Source: Prosopocoilus inquinatus (lineage: Eukaryota; Arthropoda; Insecta; Coleoptera; Lucanidae). From it: a DNA stretch of 64,000 nucleotides. Below are positions 45,791 to 58,013 of the stretch, one piece after another. Under the pieces are notes generated by a model, which saw only the letters and a program-made list of their open reading frames with translations, was not told where the DNA came from and did no database searches. The stretch spans positions 45,477,001 to 45,541,000 of the forward strand of contig CM069876.1 of the NCBI GenBank assembly GCA_036172665.1. The letters run 5' to 3'. Both the position numbers and the translations under genes were made by a program. Numbering within the stretch: position 1 is the stretch's first letter; each line of letters starts with the position of its first letter.

Positions 45791-46820
45791 CCAAATGTGC
45801 TAAATGGGCGGCTGATAAATTGTGAAAAGATTCCAGTGATTAAATTATTTATTTATGATTGGCAACAGTGTGTGTTGATGCTGGACTGGTCTTGTGTGGG
45901 TGTTCTTGTTTAAAATAATTTTGTTGTTCATCCTTTAATTGATTTTGATTTATGCTTACTTAAAAATTGTGCTAAACGCACGGTTAATTTGTGCTCAGTT
46001 TGTTTGGCAACAGTGCTTGTTGACATAGTCATAGCTGGATTCCTCTTGTGTTTCTTTTTTTTAAATAATTTTGTTCTTCGTCCTTTAATTGATTTTGATT
46101 TATGCTTACGTGGGAATTGTGCTAAACGGACGGCTAATTGTAAAGAGATAAACAAACAGGCTTCAGTTCCAGTGGTTAGATTATTTATCTATAATTGGCA
46201 GCAGTGTTTGTTGATGCTGGGCTTCTCACGTGATTCCTTTTATAATTTTGTTTTTCGTCCTTTAATTGATTTTGATTTATGCTTACGTGGGAATTGTGCT
46301 AAACGGACGGCTAATTGTGAAGAGATAAACAAACAGGCTTCAGTTCCAGTGGTTAGATTATTTACCTATAATTGGCAGCAGTGTTTGTTGATGCTGGACT
46401 CCTCACGTGATTCCTTTTATAATTTTGTTCTTCGTCCTTTAATTGATTTTGATTTATGCTTACGTGGGAATTGTGCTAAACGGACGGCTAATTGTAAAGA
46501 GATAAACAAACAGGCTTCAGTTCCAGTGGTTAGATTATTTATCTATAATTGGCAGCAGTGTTTGTTGATGCTGGGCTTCTCACGTGATTCCTTTTATAAT
46601 TTTGTTCTTCGTCCTTTAATTGATTTTGATTTATGCTTACGTGGGAATTGTGCTAAACGGACGGCTAATTGTGAAGAGATAAACAAACAGGCTTCAGTTC
46701 CAGTGGTTAGATTATTTATCTATAATTGGCAGCAGTGTTTGTTGATGCTGGACTCCTCACGTGATTCCTTTTATAATTTTGTTCTTCGTCCTTTAGTTGA
46801 TTTTGATTTGCGCTTACGCA
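45790..46820. repeat. Satellite array, 177-bp unit, dimeric order
   Basis: Four nearly identical units start near 46067, 46244, 46421 and 46598, with a partial fifth to 46820 and two older degenerate units from about 45790. Units 1 and 3 share one set of differences (TAAAGAGATAAAC, GGGCTTCTCACG) and units 2 and 4 another (TGAAGAGATAAAC, GGACTCCTCACG), so the real repeat is a 354-bp pair. Because 177 is 59 codons, one frame stays open through the array (45989-46996). Confidence 0.9.
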
Positions 46821-49800
46821 AGCGCAATGCACTTTTTTTTTTAATTAATAGTTATATAATATACAGGGTGCAACAAAAAGAAAATTCAAGAATTTGCAGC
46901 TCAACCAAAAATTTATTAAATCTTGTTATTTCCTTTGATATTTTCTTCTGGTCGAAACCATGCCTCGCATTAAAAACGAAACGTTGTAACACTTGAGCAA
47001 GGCGAAAGTCCAGTTTTTTTTTATATCATGCTATTGGCTGGTTAATTTATAAGTACAGGGAAACGTGATTTTATTTAAACCTTCAAAGATTAATAAAAGC
47101 GATCGGTCACAAAGCAGATTGAGGCGAGTTGTAGGTAGGAAGGTTCCTGGGACTTGTTGTTTTCAGTCAATGTCGAACGCTGAAAAATATTCAAGCGTTA
47201 AACCTTGACAGTCTCGGCAACCGTAAATTAAAGATGAAAACGGAAGAACAAGGTAAACAGACGTAAATATAGTTTTGCGCAACAGTCGCAGATGAATGCC
47301 AGTAAACAAAACAATGTTTAATTAGCTTCCTGCAATGATACGTTTTTTGTTTCCCTGTTTGTTTGTTTGTTTGTTCGTTTGTGAACGAGGATTATTAGGT
47401 AAAGTGATTTAAGTACCCCTAATTAAATAATAATAGTGAGAATGACCATACAGAACACAAAAATTTAAATTCGAGTGAGGCTTTTAATTGCTTTTACTTT
47501 AATTTAAATTTTTCCACTTCGATCGTGTTGCTGGGTCTTTAAAAACGTTCTTCTGTTTTTTTTTTCCTTGATTGTTTACTCTTTCCTGTCTTATTTTTAG
47601 TGTCGCAAAACGTAGCGATTATCTTCTTTTGTTTTGCAAAAAGTTAAGAAATTCCCCGATAAAGTTGAGAAATTCCCCGGATTTTACAATAGTTTTTACA
47701 ACAACTTCTCCTTTGTTTGAAATTATCCCTAAATTTAACGACTTTTTCCTCAAGTTAGCAACACTGTGTTGGGGGGGGGGGGGGCTCGTAGCAGTGTCGC
47801 CAACGATCGAAAACGCACTTCTAAGGCCCGAAACAAAAAATTTTAAACTCTGTCAACAATGAATTGCAGGTTCCTACATTACCAAAACGCAGCAAGTCAG
47901 CGCCAGCAGTTTTCTTTTTTTTTACCTTTAGTCGGCTGCCCAAGTTTGATTGGTAAAAAAACGAAATCTGCTCCGTGCAGTGATACCAACTGACTCACCA
48001 ATTTTCAAACTTATAGGAAAAATTCGTATTTCGTTGTCGTGTCATCCTATTTTGACGTTTAATAATTATTTATTAATAATAACTAAAAGCCTGTAACTAA
48101 ATTCGTTAGCTTTGTGCTATGTACTTTAATGCGTAAAGAGGACTGACGAATGAACGTCGCCGTAAGAAATAAACGTGTCACTCTCTTACACATTAAATTG
48201 ACATACCTCCATACCGTTTCTCGTTTATTATTTTAAATACAACTTTAGTTACAGACGACTTTAATTGCGAGATGAATATACCGACTAAATACTTTGTATA
48301 CTATTTTTAACTGTTTCAAACTCGCGCTCAAGTTCCTTTCTTTTTCTGATCGTCCTTTGTTTAAAATTCTTTCACACATATTCCCGCCACTTTTTTTTTT
48401 GTAAAACTTACGATTGTCATTTACTTCCTTTCTTTTTTCAAGAAGTAAAAGAGAAAGATAAAGAAAAACACGAAACGACAACAGGCAATCACAAAATTTA
48501 CGATCGTCGTTTTTTGTTTGCTTTTTCTTCTGAAAAGAAGTTTGTCATTTCTTTATCAACCTCTTTTTTTCTCTCTCGAGAAGAAAAAGAGGAAGAACAA
48601 CAAACGACGACCGTCAATTTTGTGGTTGTCTGTCGTTTTCTCCTTTTTCTTTTTCATTCGCGCAATTCGTTTTGACTCTTCGTTTTATTTTAATTTACTT
48701 TTTTTTTTAATTAATTACGATCGTCGTCTGTTTTCTTTTTGTATTCTTCTCGAATTTTGTTTTTTCGTTTCGATTTTGTTTCTGAATCGTGAAGACGGTT
48801 CATTTCTTTCCGTTTCGTTTCCAATTGTTTACACATTTTCTTCGGAAAATTCAATTTTCGCGTTCCTCTTTCATTTTTCGGAAATGTTGCGATTGTGATT
48901 TGTTCTCTTTTTCTCTTTATTTTTTTTTTTTTAAAAAGAAGAACACTCAACCTACAATTCTCTTTGGCTTCTTATTTTATTTTAATTAATCCGGTTTTTT
49001 TTTTTGTATTACGATCGTCATTTGTCAAGACTGACTGAACTATGAACAATCAAATTACATCATCGCGGATGATAATGTCGAATTGTCACAAACCAAGAGA
49101 AAGGTCATTAAAAAACCGAGAGCAAGAAAGACGAAACACATAATAGAACATACAGAAAAAATAATATCATACTTGTACTAGGAAGATAACAAGGAGATGG
49201 CCTAAAAGTTGGAGAAGAAGACAGAAACGAAAACAGTTAAACAATTCTCTTATTAAGAAGTTTAAATTCTTATCGTCGAAATTATGATTGGAATTAATTC
49301 TTTTTCTTTCAAATACAATATTTATTAATGTAGACCACACTACAATTTACAGAAGAGGTCTTTGACATGCCCTCATAACAACAAGACTTTTTTTTATTGT
49401 ATACGTCAAGCAAGAGGAAATTGTCTCAATCAAGCGAAAGGGGAGAACTAATCAAAATGAAAGAGATTCGAAAATGTAATCAGGTCGAAAGGTAACTAAC
49501 CAATTACTTTTTGGGGAGGAAAAAAAAACATAAAAAGAAGATGGCATCTCACAATTAAAAGAAACTCCTGCTCCCCTTTGTCTTAAAGGAGCTCAAGCTC
49601 AAGCAGGTCGAAGGGTAATTAATGATAAGTAACTAATAATTTGCTGGGGAAGGGGAAAACCCATAAGAGGATGGATGCGGATGCACCGTCCTTCCCCTTT
49701 GCTCTTAAGGAGCTCGAATCTAAGAATCTATCTGAAACAACATAATTTGCTTTGTTTATAAAATGCAAGAAGTCTTAGGTCTGGGGAAAGAAGGAGGATT

Positions 49801-50360
49801 TTTTTCTTCCCCATCTTTGGATGTTCCCAATTAAATTAAAACAAACAAAAAAATGGATTCGAAGCAGAATATCATCTGGAAACCTCCAGTAGGAAGGTGA
49901 ACGAAATTAATCTGTACGACCGACGTGACATTCTCATTTAAGGTTTAATTAGGGCTGACGCGCTCTTCAATTGAAACACATCGCACGAGCAACAAATGAA
50001 CAAATAGAGTATTGCGAGAGGTCGCAAAAATCGCAATTGCGACTTATTTATAACCTCAAGACAAGCCCCGTTCAATTACTTAGCAATAAAAGGCCTGACG
50101 TCAAGGGTACCGGGCGTACAAGAAATTAATTCATCGCGTGTACGTGATGATTATTTGTTATGCAGACGTCTTCCGCAATAAAATCGAACAAATATGTCAC
50201 GTTGTTAATGATTATTATAATCGTCGGTGCTATTAGAAAGCGACGTCATTCGTGAACTGAACGTAGGATAGATTAAAGTCGGCTGAAATGGAAGAGGAAG
50301 GGAAGGGATGCAAGAAGTTGGTAACTCCATTAAATCCCTTAAGCTGCTTTCCTTGCTTGG
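46821..50360. other. No gene seen; G-run, T-rich and duplicated blocks
   Basis: A CAGGGTGCAAC-type end lies at 46863. A 14-G run is at 47770-47783. 48360-49020 is T-rich and repeats ACGATCGTCGTTTG about four times. 49480-49730 holds two related units (GGTCGAA.GGTAA, CTCCCCTTTG/TTCCCCTTTG, TCTTAA.GGAGCTC). No exon is supported. Confidence 0.45.
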
Positions 50361-50363
50361 AAG

Positions 50364-50443
50364 AGTGGGTATTTGGGGATTGACGTTATTGATCACTTTC
50401 GTCAAGTGAACAACGAAAGCCAATGAGAGCAATCCCCAAATAC
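50364..50443. repeat. Palindrome related to 53600-53670
   Basis: GGGTATTTGGGGATTG mirrors CAATCCCCAAATACCC. The right half (TTTCGTCAAGTGA, CGAAAGCCAATGA, CAATCCCCAAAT) recurs at 53611-53657, so it is a dispersed element. Confidence 0.65.
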
Positions 50444-50869
50444 CCAATTCTCCAAATCTCCAAAGCAGGAAAAGTAACTTTAGTTGATTATGGTCAGGAA
50501 AGACTCCTCAAGTGGATGGGGCTTTTATTCTTGGAGGCCACAATTACTTGGCTTTTATTATTATTAAGTACTTAATTATTTAAGGTTATAAACGTGCTGA
50601 AAGAAGAGAAGTTTAGTTAAATAAGGAGTTGATGACTTGACTGCGTGCTCTGGTTGATTATGGGCAAGAATGGTACAGATCCGACTTAATTGGACATAAG
50701 CGAATGGGCACTTTATTCTATGGCACTGCAGCAATGGTTTAAATTAGATTTATCCACGCTGTCCTCTGCCTTCTCTTTTCATTCAGTAATTTCATTCAAC
50801 TTTTCTACTTCTTCGATCCCAGGCTTTTCCTATTGCTGTTAAGATCAGGAATTTTATTTTGAGGGATAC

Positions 50870-51370
50870 TTTGAGGCACATTTCAAGATATTTTGAAATA
50901 TGAAGTAATATCAATAGTAGCAAAGATAAAAGTATACAGAACGATAATTCGACTTACCGTAACGTATGCTTGGAAAACATGGACGTTGAATAAAAGAGAA
51001 GGAACTAAACCAGCGGGAAAGGAAAAAATTATGGAGGGATCAAAGAAAATGAAGAATGGAGAAGGCGAACGAACGATGAACTGAAAACATTATATGGACA
51101 GCCGTGCATAATTCAAGAAATAAAGAAACAAAGTTTATGATGGGAAGGACTTATCATTAGAATGAACGAAGGAAGATGGGCGAAGAAAATTATGGAACGA
51201 AAAGAAGTAGGTAGGAGAAGAAAAGGCCGGCCACGGAAGAGACGGGTAGACGTAGTGAAAGAAAATCTGGAAAAAGTTGGAGTTGAAAAATGGAAGAAAG
51301 GAGCCAAAGACAGGAAAAAATGAAGGAACCTACTAGAAAAAAAAATTAGAAGCCCTGGGCCTACAGGCCT
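50870..51370 (+). pseudogene. RTE-like non-LTR retrotransposon, 3' remnant
   Basis: Plus-strand frames in succession read YRTIIRLTVTYAWKTWTLNK, then (shifted) ELKTLYGQPCIIQEIKKQ and IIRMNEGRWAKKIMERKE, RRRKGRPRKR. These are the familiar tail motifs (Y..TWTL, then GRPRKRW-like) after reverse transcriptase in RTE-type elements. Stops and frameshifts separate the parts, so it is dead. A CCTGGGCCTACAGGCCTGTAGC segment closes the 3' end. Confidence 0.75.
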
Positions 51371-52333
51371 GTAGCATTGTTTTACATATATTCCTTGGAC
51401 ATGCCCCTAACCCCCAAGATCTTTGAGCTTTAGATGATAATTATAAAGATACTGTAAGAAAATTTGGAGAAGCAAAACTACACTGCAAGATTTTTTCTTT
51501 TACTTTTAGACTGCTCCCACAGTTCCAAATATCTTCATTTAATATTCCCTTCTTAAAATAATTATCTAGGCAAGCTTAAAGCTCTCATTTGATCTACAGG
51601 AGGAGAAATATTCCAGAATAACTGTCCATTTCCGCATTCTTGGCCTTCTAAGTTTGACTCAGAATCACACCAGCTCTCAAATGTACCTGTAATGGCCTTG
51701 GAGTTGTTTCAGTTTTTAATTTTTAGAAGGCCATTCAGGAGTATCCCGTCGTTCATTTCTTTTCCTCTCTGTTTTCTGTTTATTTCCCTCTTCCCAAACA
51801 AAGGAATTTCCTAATAAGGCAAAGGATTCATTTATTTTCTTGTTTTGTATTTTTGATCTCTTTCGATTTTTCGTATTTGTAGTTTGAGTTTTCTTGTTAT
51901 TCCTTGTTATTCGTAACGTAACTGTTTACTGATTTTTCTCTGCGCCGTTCTTCTCTCTTTTTTTCCCCTTGGAGATGGTCGTCCTTTGGTGTGCAGTTTA
52001 ACAGGCAGTCGCGCGTCGGAAGAAACCATTTCCTGATAATTCCAATGACATAAATAAAGGAAAAAAAGAGAGATTTTGTAAGTAACTGAAAATACGAACC
52101 CAAGAAAAAAATTCGGCCTGTTTGGACACCTAAGAATAATGAATGATGAAGATAAGATACCGCTAGAAGTGCTTAGTAGTTGAATTTACTAGGAAAGAAA
52201 AAAGATGCCGCCCATAGTTTTTGGGTCAAAACTGTCCAAGAAAAAAAAATTGGATGCACTTTGTTTTGGAAGTTATATAAAACGAAAAAAGTAAATTAAA
52301 TATGAAGGCTGAGCTGCTCGATGTTCGATTAAG
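51371..52333. other. No gene seen
   Basis: Ordinary AT-rich sequence. The minus frame at 51897-52103 has no supporting features. Confidence 0.45.
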
Positions 52334-52459
52334 GCCCGATCTTACCATCTTCTGATAAATTTAACCGTCGGTTAATGTCTTTGGAAACCTTTGTGCCGAT
52401 AATGGTTTCCTAGGATATTAACCAACGGTTAAATTTATCAGGCGTTGGTAAGATCGGGT
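52334..52459. mobile_element. Inverted-repeat MITE (126 bp)
   Basis: CCCGATCTTACCA, CTGATAAATTTAACCG and GGTTAAT on the left mirror ATTAACCAACGGTTAAATTT, ATCAGGCG and TTGGTAAGATCGGG on the right, leaving a loop of about 35 bp. Confidence 0.85.
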
Positions 52460-54063
52460 GTACGATCAACGATTTATTAACTGCTGGTTACGTACCGAAC
52501 CACAGTTTTCTTTTATAGTTAATTAAGTAAGTTTCGCTTCTTAATTACTGTCTGTAAAACAAAAAATAAAACTCTAGTTAAAGTTAAACGTAGTTTAAAC
52601 CTTTAGTGAGCAACTCAGCCGTAAGTCAGTTTTACAAATCTTCAGAGGTTCTTGCAAGAGCACTTCCTGCAGTTTTTAAAAAAAATAGCAGAACGACCCT
52701 GGAAAGCTCAATTAAAAAAAAATTGAGTCATCGATACTGCGTCATTCTTCATTATAATTCCCTTTTTTTTTTTTTAATTATCCGAATCACTCGGCTCGTT
52801 CAACAAACTTCACGCTCTCCTTTCACGGAAACAAACCGCGCCAAAGATTCCGCTCGAATTTACATCTGGAGAACCTTGAAGGTGGACTGACAGAAGGAAG
52901 AAACGTGAAATGCCACAAGTAAGCGTAACTCTCGGAATTTACGTATTCCTAAGAAAGAAACGCGTATTTTTTTTCTGCGACAGTTACCTGTAACATAAAT
53001 AAATACTAAAATGCGTTCGCATTTAATTAACCTGGAACGCGTTACTAAACGCACCCACCTTTAAAGAAGTAATTGTAAGTTACGTACATATGTACCTCCG
53101 ACAATTTTCGTTACGTCACGTCGTAAATAAGTTTTGTTTTTTTTTTTTTTTTTTTAATGAAACGTCTGCGTGTGCGAAATAGTTCGATTAATTATTACGT
53201 AACGTGTAAATCAGCGAAACAAGCGAAAGAGATAGAGATGTGTTTCGTGCCTTGGCACCTTCATTTCACAGACTATTAACTGTAAATTGCTGCGTTTAAA
53301 TAAGTTGGTCTTTGTAATTAGCGAGTAGTTCTCAGCAGGTACATGTTATAAACAATGCCAAAGTCGTTTGCCATTTAAAAGGCATTAGGACAAATGGGCC
53401 CATTATCTGCTAAACGAAGTTTCTATGTTCTTGGCGGAATTAATTATTATTCCAAATGAGTTGGGCATCTTTAGAGCCTATTCGTAGAACGCTTTTCCTT
53501 TTTCTATGAATATAACCGAAAATGAGAAGGACCATAAAACTGATTTTCCTGCATGAAAGATTGGGCTGCTATTGGTTTTCAATAACCACGTGATTAACGT
53601 CAACCAATAAACTTTCGTCAAGTGAGCGACGAAAGCCAATGACTGCAATCCCCAAATTCTCCAAATTTCTAAACCAGGAAAGAGGATGGGCAACTATTTG
53701 GGCCTTATAATTTCTTTTGTCGCGTTATTCTTTTTCCAAATATTGTTGACTTCAGCGGATTGTAAATTCTTTATCTTCACTTTGCTTTTGTGTTCTTGCT
53801 TTCGATTATCAAATTCAAAGTTTCTGACTTGTCCGTTCTTTTGCTCCTCAAGCTCCAGTCAAAACATTTCTTCTTCGTCTTCTAAAATTTAGATTTCGAT
53901 TCGGAAGCTTCTGACTTGCTCGATGTTTTGCCCTTCTAGCCTTTTCTCAGTCAAGAAATTTCTTCTTCTTCTTCTAAAGAAGAATCCCTCTGCTGAAACT
54001 GTTGTTTTATTTTCAGAATAATAGAAATAACGAAACTAAATATTTGCTTCTTCTTTTCAACAG
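52460..54063. other. No gene seen; region upstream of the SLC36 start exon
   Basis: Contains the second copy of the 50.4-kb palindrome repeat (53575-53690) and ends with a good acceptor (GCTTCTTCTTTTCAACAG) at 54063. No first exon was found within it. Confidence 0.4.
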
Positions 54064-54064
54064 A

Positions 54065-54171
54065 ATGGAGCTTAACAGCAAGGCAGAGAAAGACTCGTCC
54101 TCGACGAAACCACCTAAAACCCCTTGGTACGGATCAAACGCCAGCTGTCAGACGAACGGAAGCGTGAACAG
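54065..54171 (+). CDS. SLC36-like gene, first coding exon
   Basis: The acceptor ends at 54063. ATG at 54065 opens MELNSKAEKDSSSTKPPKTP and runs to SVN plus AG, then donor GTAAAA at 54172. Two bases are left over for the next exon. Confidence 0.75.
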
Positions 54172-56179
54172 GTAAAATTATTTACTCCATTGATTTACAC
54201 AAAATAAAGGTCTCGACGTTTGTTAAAAAAAGAAAAATCAGAACGAAATCAATTAGCTACGTATATTTGAAGACATTTTATAAATTAAACTCTGACAACT
54301 CAAGAGCTAATTTTGCAGTGTGCAAAACAAAACAGAAACGTTTCTTTGGTTGATCCGTTCAAATTTCACATTCTTCCTAAAATCCCGGAGAAACATTTTT
54401 CCTGCAAAGATTTAAGTACTTTTTTCTTTGCGAGTCAGATTCGCCCTGAAGATGCACATTTACATACGTATTGAAACCTTTGTTTCTTTCTTCTTTTTTT
54501 TGAGATGGTGGTTTACCTGCGGGGAAAACCCAGCACCGTTCGCCCGTATTGAATACAGAATGTCTTGTGTATATGAGAACTTGTTTTGTGCAATTATGCT
54601 AATGCAGGTTCGACGGTCATAAAATGAGAATAGGGTCAATCAACGTTTAATTAATTTTCTAAAACATTTATTCAATCATTGATGCCTTCTCGAATATCGA
54701 AAAGAACAAAACCTTTAGCTAGAAATTTAATTGTTTGTTTTATTTAACCTTGTAAGGGTGTAAAATCTGAGAGTAGATTATTGCACTGTTGCCAATGATT
54801 TGGCAACGAGCAATTATGCAGTGCACGTGCAGTGTTGCCGAAATATATAGATTTTAAGAAAAATTACATAATTATAAGAGATCGAAGGAAAGTTAGCCAA
54901 TCCGGCGAAATATGACATAAACCTTATCGAATCGAATCAAATCAAATATCAGTGGGATCACGGGAGTGGCCACAAAACGGATAAAAAAAAGTTGCAACAC
55001 GCTTGGAACGAACAATAAAAGAAAAAAAAACCATTTTTGTTTTATTTATTTTGTAATATATTGTGCACACACTTATTTATTTCCTATTGTAGGTACATTA
55101 CGTATAATATGTGAAAGACTGATGGAAATTAATTTAAGGCTCCGAGGTTAACTTTGATTGTGTGTGTTAATCATTAATTAATTTAAAAATACCATCACCA
55201 TGATTTAATTTAACAAAAAAAATAACATCGCATAAACATTTTGTCCTCTAAAATAAATCGCCGGCTTATCTAATCAATTCATTGTCGGTGGTAAGTCTTG
55301 CGGAGAAAATCGATTGAAATAGTGACCACAATGTCAATGTCACAAATCGATTTGGCGTGAAAATCAAACAAAAGAATAAAAAAAAAACAATAAAAAAAAA
55401 CAATAAAAAAAAATTCTGGATCGCGCATCGTCGTGTTTGAATATAATTCTACGATCGTAATGTTCTAGAAATGAAGATTCGTTGACGTTTCAGTCTAAGG
55501 ATCCAATCATTTCCATCCCGCTTCAGGACAGGAAGGAGAAGAAGCAGAAGGAACAGAAGAGGGATGGGGGTGCTGGGGGACACGGACCTCACGGAAGTGG
55601 GGTCGTTCATCAAACAACGTAAGTACTTTTGAAATAACGCCGATTAAAAAAAAAAGAAAAACTACAAAAAGAAAAAATTACGTCTTTATTTTTCTTCCTC
55701 TCTTTGTGATCTGTTTGCTTTTCTAATGCAAATTAATTTTTCCGATCACAATTTTGTAAGAGTTAACACGTGTTTCGTTTGCGATGCGGACATCATCAGC
55801 GCTAAAATGAAAATACTAAACACTTCAATATTATTCACATCAGTGTTGCCAAAAAAGTTCCTCTAATTGAAGCTACGTTGACGACCACGCGCTACCGTCA
55901 GCGCAGCTTCGATTAGAGGAAGATGTAGCGATTTTGTTGGCAACACTGCAGTTTTACTCCATAATAAAAGTCGTATTGCTGAATTTTTTTTAGTAATTAC
56001 GCAACGATCGTCGTTTTTAATATTGCAGATATTTGGAGACCTTGATGCACCTGTTTAAGGGCAATGTCGGTTCGGGGGTGTTCGCCATGGGGGATGCAGT
56101 CAAGAACGCCGGCATCCTTCTAGGACCCTGTGTCATCGTCTTCTTAGGAATCATATGCGTGCACTGCCAGCACGTGCTG
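54065..56179 (+). CDS. SLC36 / pathetic-like proton-coupled amino-acid transporter, 5' part
   Basis: Three exons join in frame: 54065-54171, 55532-55618 and 56029-56179, giving the first 115 residues. After a hydrophilic N-terminus (residues 1-64, K/E/G/H-rich) comes YLETLMHLFKGNVGSGVFAM, then GDAVKNAGILLGP. This is the hallmark first transmembrane segment of SLC36 (PAT) carriers, which move small neutral amino acids with protons across plasma or lysosomal membranes. PCVIVFLGIICVHCQHVL starts the second segment. Full family members have about 450-500 residues and 11 membrane spans, so roughly three quarters lies beyond the window, past an intron of more than 7.8 kb. The start ATG is the first in an exon that begins with an acceptor, so an upstream non-coding exon exists. 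Family assignment is secure; substrate and paralogue are not. Confidence 0.85.
55532..55618 (+). CDS. SLC36-like gene, second coding exon
   Basis: With the acceptor CTTCAGGACAG ending at 55531, the codon AG|G gives Arg and the frame runs KEKKQKEQKRDGGAGGHGPH to HQT, ending in AC before GTAAGT at 55619. A better-looking acceptor (GACGTTTCAG, ending 55493) would add 38 bases and leave the first exon out of frame. It may serve another 5' exon. Confidence 0.7.
55841..55948. mobile_element. CAGTGTTGCCA-ended MITE (108 bp) in intron 2
   Basis: CAGTGTTGCCA and TGGCAACACTG are exact reverse complements. Inner words GTTCCTCTAATTGAAGC and GCTTCGATTAGAGGAA also pair. It shares ends with the hAT-like element at 17510-18762. 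Confidence 0.85.
56029..56179 (+). CDS. SLC36-like gene, third coding exon
   Basis: The acceptor TTAATATTGCAG ends at 56028. The first A completes Thr with AC of the previous exon. Fifty codons from YLETLMHLF to QHVL follow, then donor GTGCGT at 56180 (phase 0). The exon carries the first membrane segment. Confidence 0.9.
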
Positions 56180-57979
56180 GTGCGTATTAAGAAATATTAT
56201 ACCAAACGATCCGAAATATATTTGTTTTTTGAACAAATATGTTTTTCCAAATTGATTTAAAAAAATATATATATATTTATCAATCGTGATTATTGATGTC
56301 ATTAATTAGCTCAGGGATAGTTTGTAGTTTGTATAACTTCAAAGAAAGAAATTATTCATCGGTTGCAAAAAAATCGCGATTGTTTATGATTTACCCCGAA
56401 CGAACGAATTTCTTCGACAATTCCAAATTTTGTTTTGTTTTTTTTTCGTTTCGTAAATTTTATTTTCGTTATCTCACCGCTGCCACCATCGTGAAATTTG
56501 ACCCTTCTTTTTTCCTTGAAATGATGAAATGATCGCATGTGGTTATTGATGTAATTTTAGTTGAAATAGAAAAAAAAAAAACTAATGTAAAATGCAAAAC
56601 GTTGTCAACTATCAAAACAATGTCTCAAGAATAAAATTGTAAATGAAGAGAAATCGTTGAAAAGAAAGTTTAGACAATTCAAACTTGAACTTGAGGACCA
56701 ATTTAAAATTGTATCATCTTAAGCGGGGACACCAAAATGTTTTTTTTTTTTTTCTATCGTCGACCCCTTACAAGTAAATAAAAATTTCCATCATCGACCC
56801 CCTTTCAAATTTAATTAATACATATTTCTAAAACGGTATATGTTGACATACTAAGTGTTAAATTGCAATCTATGATTCTGCTTGACTTTGTTTTAATTTT
56901 TTAAAATTTTTTTGTCTTTGCTCGATTCGATTTGACTTCATTTTATACTCCTATTTGAATTATTAGTTTGATTCTCTTTAATTTTTTTTTTGCTTTTGTT
57001 CAAACTATCGGTAAAAAATTCGTCAACACTCTTGATTCGCTGTGACTTATGTTAGTTGTATTTTTAATTTTTATTTTCACCTTAACTTCATCACCGATCG
57101 TTTCTTTTTGCTTTTTTTTTTAAAAAATTCTAACTTGACTTTGTTTAATTCAATTTTTAATATAATCAATCGATCGATCTGCCTTTGTTTCCTTTTCTTT
57201 TATTTGATTCCGTTTTAATTTATTTCTTTTATTTTTTAACTAGCAATCCCCTTTCGGTTTTGTTTGACTTTATTTGACATGATTGCAAATTGTTAGTCTT
57301 TTTTTATTTTATTTTTTTTCTTTTCCTTTTGTTTTTACCCCGACGATCGATCGCCGTTTTTATTTATTTTTTTTTCGTTGACTTTGACATTATTATTTTT
57401 TTTATTAACTGATTCGTCAGTTTCTTTAATCGATTTGACTTATAATGAGATTTACACAATTGTTTATTTTCGTTCCTTACTTCGTCGACGATCGTCTTTT
57501 GTTTCTATTTTATTCGATTTGATTGTTTTTTTTTTTTTTATTTTAGTAAATCAATTGATCGTCTGTTTTTGTTGTATTCGAGCGGAGTTTTGATTTTGAT
57601 TTTTTTTGAAGTAAAATTACTATCGTACTAGTATCTAGAAAAAAGTAATGCCCTCTTTTCTATGTTCGTCATTGTACAATATTTAATTAAAATTTATTTT
57701 AGTATTATTCGTAAATCGCCTACTTTTTTTAAATAAATTATTTAGATAGGCCTCCACTAGGCAAGAATTCATAACTACGATCCCCTATGAAAGACCCCTA
57801 GAGATTCACCGACCCCACCAGCCGATCTCTAAAGGTTTATTGGCCCCTTGCAAGTCTTCATCAACAAAAAAAAATATGAAGAGAAGAAACGACATTCTGT
57901 ACGGCGATAATTAAAGTTGCCCTTAATTAACTTGCAATTAAATTGATTTTTGCTGGCCAAAAGGCGACTCTCAATACGT

Positions 57980-58013
<34 letters not shown>

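Noticed and set aside
45989..46996. 335-codon ORF, the longest in the window
   Set aside because: It is the open frame of a 177-bp satellite. It starts without ATG and repeats the same 59 residues.
55494..55618. Alternative frame of the SLC36 exon (R/S-rich peptide)
   Set aside because: It does not reach the conserved YLETLMHLF frame with the GTAAGT donor at 55619.
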